64,000 bases of DNA from Nitrobacter winogradskyi Nb-255 (GCF_000012725.1 NC_007406.1:496001-560000); one strand, 5' to 3'. Shown: positions 26,673-38,280, counted from the stretch's first letter. The notes: generated by a model not told the origin, from the sequence alone. Translations and numbers: made by a program.

Positions 26673-26693
26673 GTTGAGGTAATAATTCCTAAC
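26673..26693 (+). promoter_or_regulatory. Candidate operator upstream of the S24 repressor
   Basis: GTTGAGG (26673-26679) and CCTAAC (26688-26693) form an inverted repeat with one bulged base around the AT-rich centre TAATAATT, about 40 nt before the repressor start. This suits autoregulation or a -10 region. The evidence is only symmetry and position. Confidence 0.3.
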
Positions 26694-26733
26694 TGTTGAG
26701 CGAACTCACCGCCGCGGAATCAGGACGCGCCTC

Positions 26734-27366
26734 ATGGTCATGCTGACACACGCCCAGATATGGACGGCGCTGGACCGTCTGGCGGAGCGCGCCGGCCTGT
26801 CGCCATCGGGCCTCGCGAGAAGGGCGGGGCTCGACCCGACCACCTTCAACAAATCGAAACGCATCACCAGCGACGGGCGCGAGCGATGGCCCTCGACGGA
26901 GTCGGTGGCCAAGGCGTTGGCCGCCACCGGCACCGCGATCGACACTTTCGTGCAATTCATCGAAGACACGGAGCGAGCCGCCAAGGCGGTGCCGCTGCTC
27001 GGTTTCGCCGAAGCCGGCGCCGGCGGCTATTTCGACGATGGCGGTTTTCCCGTGGGTAAGGGCTGGGACGAGGTGGGGCTGCCTTGCGTCAACGACGAGC
27101 ACGCTTATGCGCTGGAAATATCCGGTGACTCGATGAAGCCGGCCTATCGCGACGGCGATGTCATCGTGGTCTCACCGGGGACGCCGATCCGGCGTGGCGA
27201 TCGCGTGGTGGTGAAGACCAGGGACGGCGAGGTGATGGTGAAGGAACTCAAACGCCGCACCGCCAGGACCATTGAACTGCAATCGCTCAATCCGAGCCAC
27301 GCCAACCGCACGCTGCCCGCTTCCGAGGTGGAATGGATCGCGCGGATCGTATGGGCGAGCCAATAA
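26734..27366 (+). CDS. Helix-turn-helix transcriptional regulator with S24 (LexA/CI-like) peptidase domain
   Basis: The 210-aa product has an N-terminal HTH (about 5-70: LAERAGLSPSGLARRAGLDPTTF) and a C-terminal S24 self-cleaving domain. A cleavage-type AEAGAGG lies near residue 92-98, the nucleophile region is ISGDSMKPAYRDGD (about 129-142) and the Lys is in VMVKELKR (about 168-175). Such repressors cut themselves after DNA damage. No phage genes flank it, so this is probably a chromosomal stress regulator. Confidence 0.88.
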   Translation: MVMLTHAQIWTALDRLAERAGLSPSGLARRAGLDPTTFNKSKRITSDGRERWPSTESVAKALAATGTAIDTFVQFIEDTERAAKAVPLLGFAEAGAGGYFDDGGFPVGKGWDEVGLPCVNDEHAYALEISGDSMKPAYRDGDVIVVSPGTPIRRGDRVVVKTRDGEVMVKELKRRTARTIELQSLNPSHANRTLPASEVEWIARIVWASQ

Positions 27367-27378
27367 TCCCTTTCGCCT

Positions 27379-27394
27379 CTCCCGCTTGCGGGAG
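27379..27394. terminator. Hairpin in the convergent gap between the S24 gene and acs
   Basis: CTCCCGC-TT-GCGGGAG is a perfect 7-bp inverted repeat 13 nt after the regulator stop codon. No T-run follows on either strand, so an intrinsic bidirectional terminator is plausible but weak. The core resembles the hairpin inside the DNA ligase insertion near 23089. Confidence 0.4.
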
Positions 27395-27435
27395 AAGCGA
27401 GGCGCCGGAATCGTTCCGTACGATCATGGCCCGGT

Positions 27436-29394
<1,959 letters not shown>

Positions 29395-29554
29395 TGTTTT
29401 GCTCCACCGCGGGACCCGGGCCCGGAACCGAAGGCAGGTCCGTCTTCACCGTTGCGACGATTATGCGTCGCGGCGTGCGACGGCGACAAGCCGTCAGGTT
29501 GAATTCTCATTCAACTGTGTTGAGTCCGGATCCGGCCTGGAGAGTCGCGTTGCC

Positions 29555-29968
29555 CTATAACCCGCCCATCTCGCAGACCAGCTTCCATTCCGCCGGGGTC
29601 ACCGGCTGCACCGACAGCCGCGAATACTTCACCAGCGCTATGTCGGCCAGGCGCCTGTCGGCCTTGACGGCGGCGATCGTCACCGGCGTCTTCAGCGGCT
29701 TGCTGGCCTTGATGTCAACGCAGACGAACCTGCCGGTCTTGTCGGTGGGATCGGGGTAGGCCTCGCGGATGATTTCGGCGATGCCGACGATCTCCTTGCC
29801 TTCGTTGGAGTGATAGAAGAAGGCCAGGTCGCCCTTTTTCATGGCGTTGAGATTCTGCCGCGCGGTGAAGTTGCGCACGCCGGTCCAGGGCTCGCCTTTG
29901 GCGCCCTTCGCCACCTGCTGCTCCCATGACCATGCCGAAGGCTCCGATTTCACCAGCCAGTAGGCCAT
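29555..29968 (-). CDS. EVE domain protein
   Basis: The 137-aa product starts MAYWLVKSEPSAWSWEQQ and contains GVRNFTARQNLNAMKKGDLAFFYHSNEGKE, the full EVE (PUA-like) fold. EVE domains bind modified bases such as 5-methylcytosine derivatives or modified RNA; its own ligand is unknown. It follows gpsA by 2 nt in the tsaD-gpsA-EVE order common in alphaproteobacteria. Confidence 0.93.
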   Translation of the reverse strand: MAYWLVKSEPSAWSWEQQVAKGAKGEPWTGVRNFTARQNLNAMKKGDLAFFYHSNEGKEIVGIAEIIREAYPDPTDKTGRFVCVDIKASKPLKTPVTIAAVKADRRLADIALVKYSRLSVQPVTPAEWKLVCEMGGL

Positions 29969-29970
29969 CG

Positions 29971-30951
29971 CTATCCCTCCCCCCGGAACGGCCGCGTCAG
30001 CAGGTTGTCGATGGCGCCGTCGATCGTCAATCGGCCGGCGAGAATGGCCGCGACCGCCTGCGCGACCGGCATCTCCACGTCGCGGGCGGCCGCAAGTTCG
30101 AGCAGCGCCGGCGCAGTATGCGCGCCCTCGCTGAGTTTATCGCGCGGCGCGGGGTCGCCGCGCCCCAGCGCGATGCCGAGCGAGAAGTTGCGCGACTGCG
30201 GGCTCGAACAGGTGAGGATGAGATCGCCGAGGCCGGACAGGCCGGCCAGCGTTTCGCCACGCCCGCCGCAGGCGCATCCGAGGCGGACCAACTCGCTGAA
30301 TCCGCGCGTGGTCAGCGCCGCCAGCGCCGACGCGCCAAGCTGTTTGCCGACGACGATTCCGGCCGCGATCGCCAGGACGTTCTTGGCGGCGCCGCCGATC
30401 TCGACGCCGCGGACGTCAGTCGTATGATAGGGGCGAAAGGCGGCCGAGCCGAGCGCGTGAACCAGCGCGATCGCCAGCGCTTCGTCTTTCGCCGCCAGCG
30501 TCACGGCTGTCGGCAGCCCCCTCGCCACGTCGTCCGCAAAACTCGGTCCGGACAGGATCGCGGGGACCGCATGTGGCGCGGCTTCTTCGATCACCTCGGT
30601 CATGAAGCGCCGCGTGCCATGCTCGATGCCTTTGGCGCTGGCGATCACGGGGGTTCCGGGCGAAAGATGCGGGGCCAGTGTGGTGATCGCCGTGCGCGAA
30701 TGTTGCGCGGGCGCCGCGATGATGACGATATCGGAGCTGCCGGCGGCGGCGATGTCATGCGTCACGACGATGCCGCGATCGAGCGGAATGCCGGGCAGGC
30801 GTGGATTGTCCCGCGTCGCCGAGATCTGAGCGGCGGCGGCGGCATCGCGCGCATACAGCGTGACCTCCCGGCCCGCGCGTGCGGCGACGCCGGCCAGGGC
30901 GGTGCCCCAGGCTCCCGCGCCGATCACGCAAATGCGGTTGAGCGGTTTCAT
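29971..30951 (-). CDS. gpsA: Glycerol-3-phosphate dehydrogenase [NAD(P)+]
   Basis: Makes sn-glycerol 3-phosphate from dihydroxyacetone phosphate for phospholipids. The 326-aa product has the Rossmann motif [14 protein letters not shown], the conserved [10 protein letters not shown] and the catalytic [14 protein letters not shown] (Lys), plus [12 protein letters not shown] and SEGAHTAPA. The ATG at 30951 lies 14 nt after the tsaD stop; a TTG at 30969 would overlap it but is less likely. Confidence 0.95.
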
Positions 30952-30965
30952 CGCGGCCACCGCCT

Positions 30966-32039
30966 TCAAAATCCGGCGCGGGTGTTGGCGAAGCCTGCCG
31001 GCGCCTGCGCATTGGCATCCAGCAGCCAGCGGGCGCGCGGCGGCGTTTCAAGCGAGTCCGTCAATCCCGCGGCAAGCCGTTCGGCGCCGGCCCATGCGAT
31101 CATCGCGCCATTGTCGGTGCAAAGCGCCGGCGGCGGGATGATGAGGGAGGTCCGTGCCTTGGCGGCGACGCCCTCCAGCGAGGCGCGGATCGCCTGATTG
31201 GCGGCGACGCCGCCGGCGGCGACCAGCGCGCGCGGCCTCCCGAACCGCTCTTCAAAAAGCCTGAGGCCGACGCCGAGCCGGTCCGCGGTGGCTTCGAGCA
31301 CGGCCGCCTGAAATCCGGCGCAGAGATCGCTGATGTCCCGCGGCTCCAGCGGATCGATGCGGGCAGCCTCGTTGCGCACGGCGGTCTTCAGCCCAGAGAG
31401 CGAGAAGTTGGCGTCGGGACGCCCGAGCATCGGCCGAGGAAAATTGAATCGCGTCGCATCGCCGCTGGCGGCGGCGCGCTCGACCTCCGGGCCGCCGGGG
31501 TAGGGCAGGCCGAGCATCTTCGCGACCTTGTCGAAAGCCTCGCCCATGGCGTCGTCCACGGTGGTGCCGAGCCGGACATAGTTGCCGACGCCGAGCACCG
31601 CGACGATCTGGGTATGCCCGCCGGAAGCGAGGAACAGGCAGTAGGGGAATTCGAGCCGGCTGGTCAGCCGCGGCGTCAGCGCGTGGGCTTCGAGATGGTT
31701 GACCGCAGTTAGCGGCGTGCCATGAACAAGCGCGATCGCCTTGGCCGTGGTCAGCCCCACGATGACGCCGCCGATCAGGCCGGGACCGGCGGCGGCGGCG
31801 ACCCCCGACAACTGCCGGAAACCGACGCCGGATTCCGTCATCGCACGGGCAATGAGGCCGTCGAGCAGTTCGACATGGGCGCGCGCCGCGATTTCCGGAA
31901 CCACGCCGCCATAGGGGGCATGTTCTTCGGTCTGCGAACGCACGATGTTGGAGAGAATCCGGGCGCTGCCGTCCGGGAGACGCTCGACCACGGCGGCGGC
32001 GGTCTCGTCGCAGGTGGTCTCGATCCCTAGCACCAGCAT
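30966..32039 (-). CDS. tsaD: tRNA N6-adenosine threonylcarbamoyltransferase
   Basis: Transfers the threonylcarbamoyl group to A37 of ANN-decoding tRNAs, with TsaB and TsaE. The 357-aa product starts [18 protein letters not shown] and shows the metal-binding HLEAH (HxxxH), [30 protein letters not shown] and [12 protein letters not shown]. The ATG at 32039 fits the conserved start; 32081 would add 14 residues. Divergent from hemC, with 90 bp between. Confidence 0.96.
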
Positions 32040-32129
32040 CGATCTATCGCCCCTATATATGGGCCTTGCGTTATTGGGCAAACCAGCGTTTCCCTGTTCC
32101 TTCTTCGCGTAGCATTATGGGGTCCTGGC

Positions 32130-33080
32130 GTGCAATCCTCGGACGAGACAGACATTCTGGCAACGATCGGTACTCGGGGCAGCCCGCTGGCGCTGGCGCA
32201 GGCTCACGAGGTGCGGGATCGGCTCGCGCGCGCGCATCAGGTGGCGCCCGAGCGGATCGCCATCAAGACCATCCGCACCTCGGGCGACGCCATTCAGGAC
32301 CGGCCGCTGTTCGATGTCGGCGGCAAGGGGCTTTTCACCAAGGAGATCGAGGAGGCGCTGCTCGCCGGCACCATCGACTTCGCGGTGCATTCATCCAAGG
32401 ACGTGCCGACATTTCTGCCCGACGCGACCTGGCTGCCCGCCTTTCTTCCGCGCGAGGACGTGCGCGACGTCTTCATCAGCCCGCACGCGGGTTCTTTGAA
32501 CGATCTGCCGGCGGGCGCGACCGTTGGAACCGCCTCGCTGCGGCGGCAGGCCATGGTGCTGAAACTGCGTCCCGACCTGAAGGTCAATTCGCTGCGCGGC
32601 AATGTCGAGACGCGCTTGCGCAAGATTTCCGTTGGAGAAGCCGACGCAACGCTGCTCGCGCTCGCCGGCTTGAACCGGCTGGGATTGCAGGACAAGGCGA
32701 CGCGCATTCTGGAGACCGACGAATTCCTGCCCGCGGTCGGGCAGGGCGCCATCGCCATCGAGTCGCGGCGTGATGACGACCGCATCAACGCGTTCGTGAA
32801 GGCGATCGGCGATCCTGAAACGGAAGTGGCGCTGAGCGCGGAGCGGAGCTTTCTGGCGCTGCTCGACGGCTCCTGCCGCACTCCGATCGGCGGCCATTGC
32901 CGCGTGAACGGCGACCGCATCGATTTCCGCGGTCTTATCATCTCTCCCGACGGCACGGAATTCTACGAGACCACGCGCGAGGGCGCGCGCGCCGATGCCG
33001 CCGCGCTCGGTGCGGACGCGGCGCATGAACTGCGCGAGCGAGCCGGTGAAAAATTCTTCACCCTGTTTGCCGGAGCGTGA
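32130..33080 (+). CDS. hemC: Hydroxymethylbilane synthase
   Basis: Polymerises four porphobilinogen units into hydroxymethylbilane. The 316-aa product shows IGTRGSPLALAQAHEVRDRL, DRPLFDVGGKGLFTKEIEEAL, VHSSKDVPTF, TASLRRQAMVLKLRPDL and LDGSCRTPIGGHC, whose first Cys holds the dipyrromethane cofactor. GTG start at 32130. It heads a four-gene heme-linked operon; hemD begins 5 nt after its stop. Confidence 0.97.
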   Translation: MQSSDETDILATIGTRGSPLALAQAHEVRDRLARAHQVAPERIAIKTIRTSGDAIQDRPLFDVGGKGLFTKEIEEALLAGTIDFAVHSSKDVPTFLPDATWLPAFLPREDVRDVFISPHAGSLNDLPAGATVGTASLRRQAMVLKLRPDLKVNSLRGNVETRLRKISVGEADATLLALAGLNRLGLQDKATRILETDEFLPAVGQGAIAIESRRDDDRINAFVKAIGDPETEVALSAERSFLALLDGSCRTPIGGHCRVNGDRIDFRGLIISPDGTEFYETTREGARADAAALGADAAHELRERAGEKFFTLFAGA

Positions 33081-33084
33081 AGGC

Positions 33085-33831
33085 GTGGCGGTTCTCGTCA
33101 CACGGCCTGAACCGGACAATGAAACCACGGCGTCGGCGCTGCGTGCGATGGGGCGCGAGGCGTTGTTGTCACCGGTGTTGCGCTTCGAGGCGGCTGCTTT
33201 CGAAATCGACCGGGGCGCGAATTATGGCGCGGTCATTGTCACCAGCGCCAACGCGCTGCGCGCGCTCGCCGTCCATCCGGGGATTGAATCGCTGCTGAAG
33301 CTGGCCGTGTTCGCGGTCGGCCGTCACACCGCCGAGGCCGCGCGCCGGGTCGGCTTCCAGGATGTGGTGGCGGCGGCCGGAGACGCCGCGGCATTGTGCG
33401 AACTCATCGTGAAGCGTGTCCGCGCGAAATCCCTGCCGAAGGGCGCCAGGATTCTCTATCTCGCCGCGGCTGACCGCTCATGCGATCTCGCGGGGAAGCT
33501 CGAAGGGCACGGTTTGGCCGTCGTGACGACGACATGTTACCGGATGGCGCCGGTGGCGAGCCTGTCCCGCGAGGTCTGTGACGCGTTCGCCGCGCACCGG
33601 ATATCAGCGGTGCTGCATTATTCGCGCCGCAGCGCCCGTGCGTTCCTGGATGCCGTCCGGATCGGGGGCGTCGAGATATCGGCCCTGGCGGTCCCGCAAT
33701 GTTGCATCTCGGGCGCGGTCGCCTCCGTTCTGCGGGATGCAGGCGCGCCCCATGTGGTGGAGGCGAGCGCCCCGGCGGAGGAAGCTGTCCTGGAGGCGTT
33801 GGATTGTGCGTTGCGGCCGGCGTCGCAGTAA
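33085..33831 (+). CDS. hemD: Uroporphyrinogen-III synthase
   Basis: Cyclises hydroxymethylbilane with inversion of ring D to uroporphyrinogen III. The 248-aa product starts (V)AVLVTRPEPDNETTASALRA, with VIVTSANALRAL, FAVGRHTAEAARRVGF, ILYLAAADRSCDLAGKL and a C-terminal ISAVLHYSRRSARAFLD. HemD sequences are weakly conserved; position after hemC makes the call firm. GTG at 33085 chosen; the frame is open upstream to 32995 inside hemC. Confidence 0.92.
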   Translation: MAVLVTRPEPDNETTASALRAMGREALLSPVLRFEAAAFEIDRGANYGAVIVTSANALRALAVHPGIESLLKLAVFAVGRHTAEAARRVGFQDVVAAAGDAAALCELIVKRVRAKSLPKGARILYLAAADRSCDLAGKLEGHGLAVVTTTCYRMAPVASLSREVCDAFAAHRISAVLHYSRRSARAFLDAVRIGGVEISALAVPQCCISGAVASVLRDAGAPHVVEASAPAEEAVLEALDCALRPASQ

Positions 33832-33920
33832 GACGTGCGTTACGGTCGTAATCGCGATAAACAGGGAGAAGGGGTCTCGAATCGATACTCGATGTGTCGC
33901 CGCAATGGGGAACCGTGACG

Positions 33921-35411
33921 ATGGCAGATGACAAGCATGACGACGCCTCCCAGGAGACAAACTCACGTCCGCTTTCCACAGGCGACGAAGAGACTGGAAC
34001 CTCCGAGGCGGCGGAGCGCGATGTTCAGGCAGACGCGGGTGAAACGGCCGGCGATCACCAAAGCGATGATTGGCCGTTTACGACGCCTCCTGCTTCGGCC
34101 GCGGATGACCGGCAGGACGGTTTCTCTCAGGACGATTTCTCTCAGGACAGTGGCTGGCAGGATCAGTCCTCGGCCGCGAACCGCGAGACCGACCGGAATT
34201 CAGAGGCGGCGGGCGATGCCGGCTCTGGCGGCGGGTCCGGCGATCAACCGTCCGGCGAGCAGCCGGTTGCTCCGCGTTCTCCGTCCCGCGCGTCGTCGGC
34301 CCTGATCGCCGCCGTGAGCGGTGCCGCTGCCGCAGGGATTGTGGCTGGCGGCGCATGGCTGGCGGGTTGGCCGCCGCCATCCTCGGCTCCGCCCCCGGCG
34401 TCGCAAGTGAGCCAGGCGGAGCAGGTGAGCCAGGCGGAATTCAGCGCTCTCGCGAACCGGTTGGCCCGGATCGAATCGACGGCGAGCCAGCCGGCCGCTT
34501 CGCCGCTCGATCAGGCCACGGCGGAACGCATCGAGACGCTGGACAAATCGGCCGCATCCTTGCGTGAGGACCTCACGACGTTGCGCGAGGAGTTGGCCTC
34601 GGTCCGGGGCCAGTCCGACAGGCTCGCCGCGGCGCTGAAGGACGGCGCGGCCGCGCCGAGGAACGATGGCGAAACGCCGTCTGATGTAGCTTCATCCGAC
34701 CTTGCGCCTTCCGATCTCGCGGCTATCAGCGCGCGCCTCGCGCAGACCGAACAACAGATCGAGCAGATGACGCAGAGCCTCACGGCTGAGATAGCCAAGC
34801 GCGATGCGGAAACAGCCAGGCGTGACACGGAGTCAGCCAGGAACAGCGAGGAGACGGCCAAGTCCAAGCAGGCGGCCCCGGCCGACGACGGACCGCTTCG
34901 GCAGGCCGTTGCTGCGACGCTGCTGAACGTCGCCGTGCGTCAGGGGCAGCCTTATGGCGATCTGTTGACGGCATTCAGGACGCTGGTCTCCGAGCCGGAT
35001 ACCTTGAAACCGCTGGAGACGTTCGCGGAGTCCGGAGTGCCGAGCGCGAACGCGTTGTGTCGCGAACTTCTTGCGATAGTGCCGAAACTCGAGCCGCCGC
35101 CGGTTAGGCTCTCCTCCGCCAACGACATCGTCAACCGGCTGCAGGAAAGCGCCGTGCGTCTGGTGCGAATCGAGCGCCTGGACACCGCGCCGGCCGGAGA
35201 ATCCGCCGGCGCCGTCGTCGCGCGCATCAAGGTGGCGGCCCGGCACAACGATGTCGCCACCGCGAGAAAAGAACTGAATACGCTTCCGCCGACCGATCGT
35301 ACCGCCGCGGAGTCCTGGATCGCCAAGGTCGACGCCCGCGATGCTGCTCTTGAAACTGCGCGTCAATTCGCTTCCGAAGCGATGGCCGCGCTGGCCAAAC
35401 CGGCGCCATAG
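33921..35411 (+). CDS. Mitofilin/Mic60-like inner-membrane protein
   Basis: The 496-aa product has an acidic, low-complexity cytoplasmic N-terminus (1-120), one membrane helix (SSALIAAVSGAAAAGIVAGG and on, about 122-148), a coiled coil (about 165-310) and a C-terminal mitofilin-like domain (about 320-490). It matches the alphaproteobacterial ancestor of mitochondrial Mic60, which shapes inner membranes and is encoded beside heme genes. ATG at 33921, with GGGGAA upstream, preferred to 33894. 33-bp-scale repeats DDFSQD occur near residue 70. Confidence 0.85.
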   Translation: MADDKHDDASQETNSRPLSTGDEETGTSEAAERDVQADAGETAGDHQSDDWPFTTPPASAADDRQDGFSQDDFSQDSGWQDQSSAANRETDRNSEAAGDAGSGGGSGDQPSGEQPVAPRSPSRASSALIAAVSGAAAAGIVAGGAWLAGWPPPSSAPPPASQVSQAEQVSQAEFSALANRLARIESTASQPAASPLDQATAERIETLDKSAASLREDLTTLREELASVRGQSDRLAAALKDGAAAPRNDGETPSDVASSDLAPSDLAAISARLAQTEQQIEQMTQSLTAEIAKRDAETARRDTESARNSEETAKSKQAAPADDGPLRQAVAATLLNVAVRQGQPYGDLLTAFRTLVSEPDTLKPLETFAESGVPSANALCRELLAIVPKLEPPPVRLSSANDIVNRLQESAVRLVRIERLDTAPAGESAGAVVARIKVAARHNDVATARKELNTLPPTDRTAAESWIAKVDARDAALETARQFASEAMAALAKPAP

Positions 35412-35418
35412 GTTCCAG

Positions 35419-37086
35419 ATGTTGCGGATCATCCTATTTCTCGTTCTTATCGCTCTCTCTGCGCTGGGCGCCACCTGGATCGCCGATCAGACCGGCACGA
35501 TCGTTCTGTCATGGGACGTCTGGCGGATCGAGACCACGATCCCGGTGTTCGCGCTCGGGCTCGGCCTGCTGATCGTTGCCTCGCTCCTGGCCTGGAGCGT
35601 GGTGCACGGATTGTGGCAGGCGCCGACACGTATGCGCCGCGCCCGCCGGGAGCGTCGGATCGCGCGCGGCAGGGACGCCATCACGCGGGGTCTGCTCGCG
35701 ATCGGTTACGGCGATGCCGCGGCCGCCCGCAATCACGCCAAGGCGGCCCGGCGTCTGGTGTCGAACGACCCGCTGGCGCTGCTCCTGCATGCCCAGGCCG
35801 CGCAGCTTGACGGGGACGCGGACCGGGCGCAGCGTGCTTTCCGGACCATGGCCGAACGCAACGATACGCGGCTATTGGGCTTGCGAGGGCTTTTCATCGA
35901 AGCCCAGCGTGCCGGCGATCCGGCGGCGGCGGTGGCGATCGCGGAGGAAGCGCTCAAGACCTCGCCATCCTCGATATGGGCTTCGCAAGCCGCGCTCGGC
36001 TTCCGTTGCGCCAGAGGCGACTGGACCGGCGCGCTCGCCATCCTCGACAAGAACGTGGCGTCAGGTCGTATCGACAAGGCGCTGTATCGCCGTCAGCGCG
36101 GGGTGCTGCTGACGGCGAGGGCGTTGGAGCTTGAAAAGTCCGATCGCGACCTGTCGCGCCAGACCGTAATGGAAGCGGTGAAGTTTGCGCCGACGCTGAT
36201 TCCGGCCGTGGTGCTTGCGAGCAAGTATCTGAGCGAGGCGAACCAGATGCGGCGCGCGATGCGTCTCATCGAAACCGCCTGGCTGGCCCAGCCGCATCCT
36301 GATCTCGCCGATGCCTATGCGCATGTGATGCCGGGCGATTCAGCGCTGCAGCGATTGGCGCGCGTCGAGAAACTATCGGAGAAGGCGCCCGGTCATCCGG
36401 AAAGCGCGATGGCGATTGCGCGCGCTGCGATCGACGCCAGCGAATTCGCGCGGGCCCGCGAAGTTCTGGAGCCGCTGATCGCAGCGCCGACGCAACGCGT
36501 TGCGATGCTGATGGCCGAAATAGAGCACAACGAGCGCGGCGATAGCGGGCGCGCCCGCGCTTGGACGTTGCGCGCCGTGCGTGCCCTGCACGATCCGGTA
36601 TGGACCGCGGATGGGTACGTGTCCGACCATTGGCGTCCGGTTTCGCCGTTAACCGGGCGGGTTGACGCGTTTCAGTGGCAAACTCCGTTGTCGGCCTTGC
36701 CTTCGAGCAGGCCTCCCTTGGTAGAGGCGGAGGTTTCGGACCAGATCGCGGAAGATGCGCCGCGCGTCGAAGCTTTGCCTGCCGCGACCTCCACCGAGGA
36801 TTTCAAGGCTCAAGACGGCGCGATACCCCCGGCCGGGGTCGAAGCCTCATCGTCTGGAACGATTTCCATGCCGGACGAGACCGCGACGGCATCGGCCGAT
36901 TACACGCCATCAGAGGAAGACAACAAGCCCGGAGCGATTCCCGACGTGATCCCGATCGTTCGTGCTCCGGACGATCCGGGCGTCGATGATGACAATCCCC
37001 GCAATGACGGGTTTGTCGAGGACGATACGGCTGCGGCGCGCCAGGCGGGAGGATTGCGCGGGCTCCTGTCGCGCAGGGGGAACTGA
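35419..37086 (+). CDS. HemY-like TPR protein of the heme operon
   Basis: The 555-aa product begins MLRIILFLVLIALSALGATW and has two membrane segments (about 1-20 and 42-65), the HemY_N domain (residues to about 135) and TPR-like helices to about 430; the last 120 residues are acidic and disordered. HemY proteins of this type have no enzyme activity of their own and are thought to organise heme synthesis. The start follows the Mic60-like stop by 7 nt. Not to be confused with the Bacillus oxidase called HemY. Confidence 0.88.
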   Translation: MLRIILFLVLIALSALGATWIADQTGTIVLSWDVWRIETTIPVFALGLGLLIVASLLAWSVVHGLWQAPTRMRRARRERRIARGRDAITRGLLAIGYGDAAAARNHAKAARRLVSNDPLALLLHAQAAQLDGDADRAQRAFRTMAERNDTRLLGLRGLFIEAQRAGDPAAAVAIAEEALKTSPSSIWASQAALGFRCARGDWTGALAILDKNVASGRIDKALYRRQRGVLLTARALELEKSDRDLSRQTVMEAVKFAPTLIPAVVLASKYLSEANQMRRAMRLIETAWLAQPHPDLADAYAHVMPGDSALQRLARVEKLSEKAPGHPESAMAIARAAIDASEFARAREVLEPLIAAPTQRVAMLMAEIEHNERGDSGRARAWTLRAVRALHDPVWTADGYVSDHWRPVSPLTGRVDAFQWQTPLSALPSSRPPLVEAEVSDQIAEDAPRVEALPAATSTEDFKAQDGAIPPAGVEASSSGTISMPDETATASADYTPSEEDNKPGAIPDVIPIVRAPDDPGVDDDNPRNDGFVEDDTAAARQAGGLRGLLSRRGN

Positions 37087-37216
37087 GGTAGTCGCCGGAA
37101 CGGCGTTTTTTTGCCGGCGGCTCGGCGGCCGGGTCCTTGCCAAGGGGGATGGTGCCCGATATCAGAGGTCCCGCGCGCCGGGCTGGCCCGGAAGCCGCAC
37201 GGAATATGTGGAGATA

Positions 37217-37292
37217 GCCGCTTTAGCTCAGTTGGTAGAGCACATCATTCGTAATGATGGGGTCGCGTGTTCGAGTCACGCAAGCGGCACCA
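37217..37292 (+). tRNA. tRNA-Thr (anticodon CGT)
   Basis: 76 nt with encoded CCA (37290-37292). Acceptor GCCGCTT pairs with AAGCGGC; D stem GCTC/GAGC; anticodon stem CATCA/TGATG with loop TTCGTAA, giving CGT; T arm GCGTG TTCGAGT CACGC. Decodes ACG. Confidence 0.96.
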
Positions 37293-37380
37293 CTTCCTTC
37301 ATCGTGCGATCCGAGGGATATTGGCGCTGAGGTTGCCGTCGATACAGGCGGATTTCACTCTGACCTGATGGAGCGCGCCG

Positions 37381-37611
37381 ATGATCCGTTTTGCCGTCGT
37401 TTTATCGCTTCTTCCGCTGCTCGCCGTCACCGCCGTGGCGTCGGCCCAAACCGCCGCGGAAAAACATAACTCCGGTTGCGCGCGCGACGTGGCCAAATAT
37501 TGCCGGGCCCAGATGAACGATGGCGACATGGTCGTTCTCTCGTGTTTGAAGGCGCACCGCGCGAAGCTGAGCAAAAAGTGCGCAAGAACCCTGGCGGTGC
37601 ACGGCCATTGA
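37381..37611 (+). CDS. Small exported cysteine-rich-repeat protein
   Basis: The 76-aa product has a signal peptide ending VASAQ (about 1-23) and a mature part with the spacing C-x6-YC-x13-C-x12-C (CARDVAKYC, VVLSCLKAHRAKLSKKC). This spacing matches the cysteine-rich repeat of Golgi-GLG1-like proteins, found in many small rhizobial exported proteins of unknown role. Two disulfides in the periplasm are likely. ATG at 37381. Confidence 0.75.
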   Translation: MIRFAVVLSLLPLLAVTAVASAQTAAEKHNSGCARDVAKYCRAQMNDGDMVVLSCLKAHRAKLSKKCARTLAVHGH

Positions 37612-37741
37612 GACCAGCCAGCGCGTTTTGCCGAAGTGTACCCCGGTTGCGAGGAGCCCCGGCGATTGGCGCATGTTCCGCGTTGCGCGCGCGTTCTGAA
37701 CTCACCGGTACGACATCTCAAAAAGGACGGCGGGCGAACCG

Positions 37742-38221
37742 ATGCTTGATAGATTGCGCCATTTCATCATTGACGTCATATCGCCCGAAGCGCCGGAAAC
37801 CCGGTCGTTCGACGAAACAGGCTGCAAGCTTGCGGCGACCGCGCTGTTCATCCACATCATCTCGCTCGATGGCGCGCCTTCCGACGTGGAAATCCGTACA
37901 CTGCACGAACTCATCGAAACCCGCTTCGGATTGGATCCCGGCACCGCCAACAAGTTGATTACGTCGGCGACCCTGGCGGAGGGCGAGGCTGTCGATCTCT
38001 ACCAGTTCACCAGCGTGCTGATGCGTTCACTGAATGACGAGGACCGCTTGCGCATCGTCGAAATGATGTGGGAACTGGTGTATGCGGACGACCACGTCAG
38101 CGAGTTCGAGGAGAATGTCGTGTGGCGCGCCGCCGATCTCCTGGCCATTTCCTCGCGCGACCGCATCAAGCTCAAGCATCGCGTCGGCAGCAGGCGGTCC
38201 GCGCCAGATCCGGCGACCTGA
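37742..38221 (+). CDS. TerB-like (tellurite resistance) family protein
   Basis: The 159-aa product is all-helical with two metal-binding-like acidic loops, IISLDGAPSDVEIRTLHELI (about 39-58) and LVYADDHVSEFEENVVWRAA (about 113-132), the repeated DG/DD-x-S-x-x-E pattern of TerB. The solitary rhizobial form has no ter genes beside it, so resistance to tellurite cannot be assumed. ATG at 37742. Confidence 0.85.
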   Translation: MLDRLRHFIIDVISPEAPETRSFDETGCKLAATALFIHIISLDGAPSDVEIRTLHELIETRFGLDPGTANKLITSATLAEGEAVDLYQFTSVLMRSLNDEDRLRIVEMMWELVYADDHVSEFEENVVWRAADLLAISSRDRIKLKHRVGSRRSAPDPAT

Positions 38222-38280
38222 CGGAGTACCTGCGAAAAGCAGAACTGCCGGGTGCCCCTGGTAAGCTCGCCCAGGTCATG

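Noticed and set aside
37742-38221. Tellurite resistance operon
   Set aside because: Only a single TerB-like gene is present; no other ter genes flank it.
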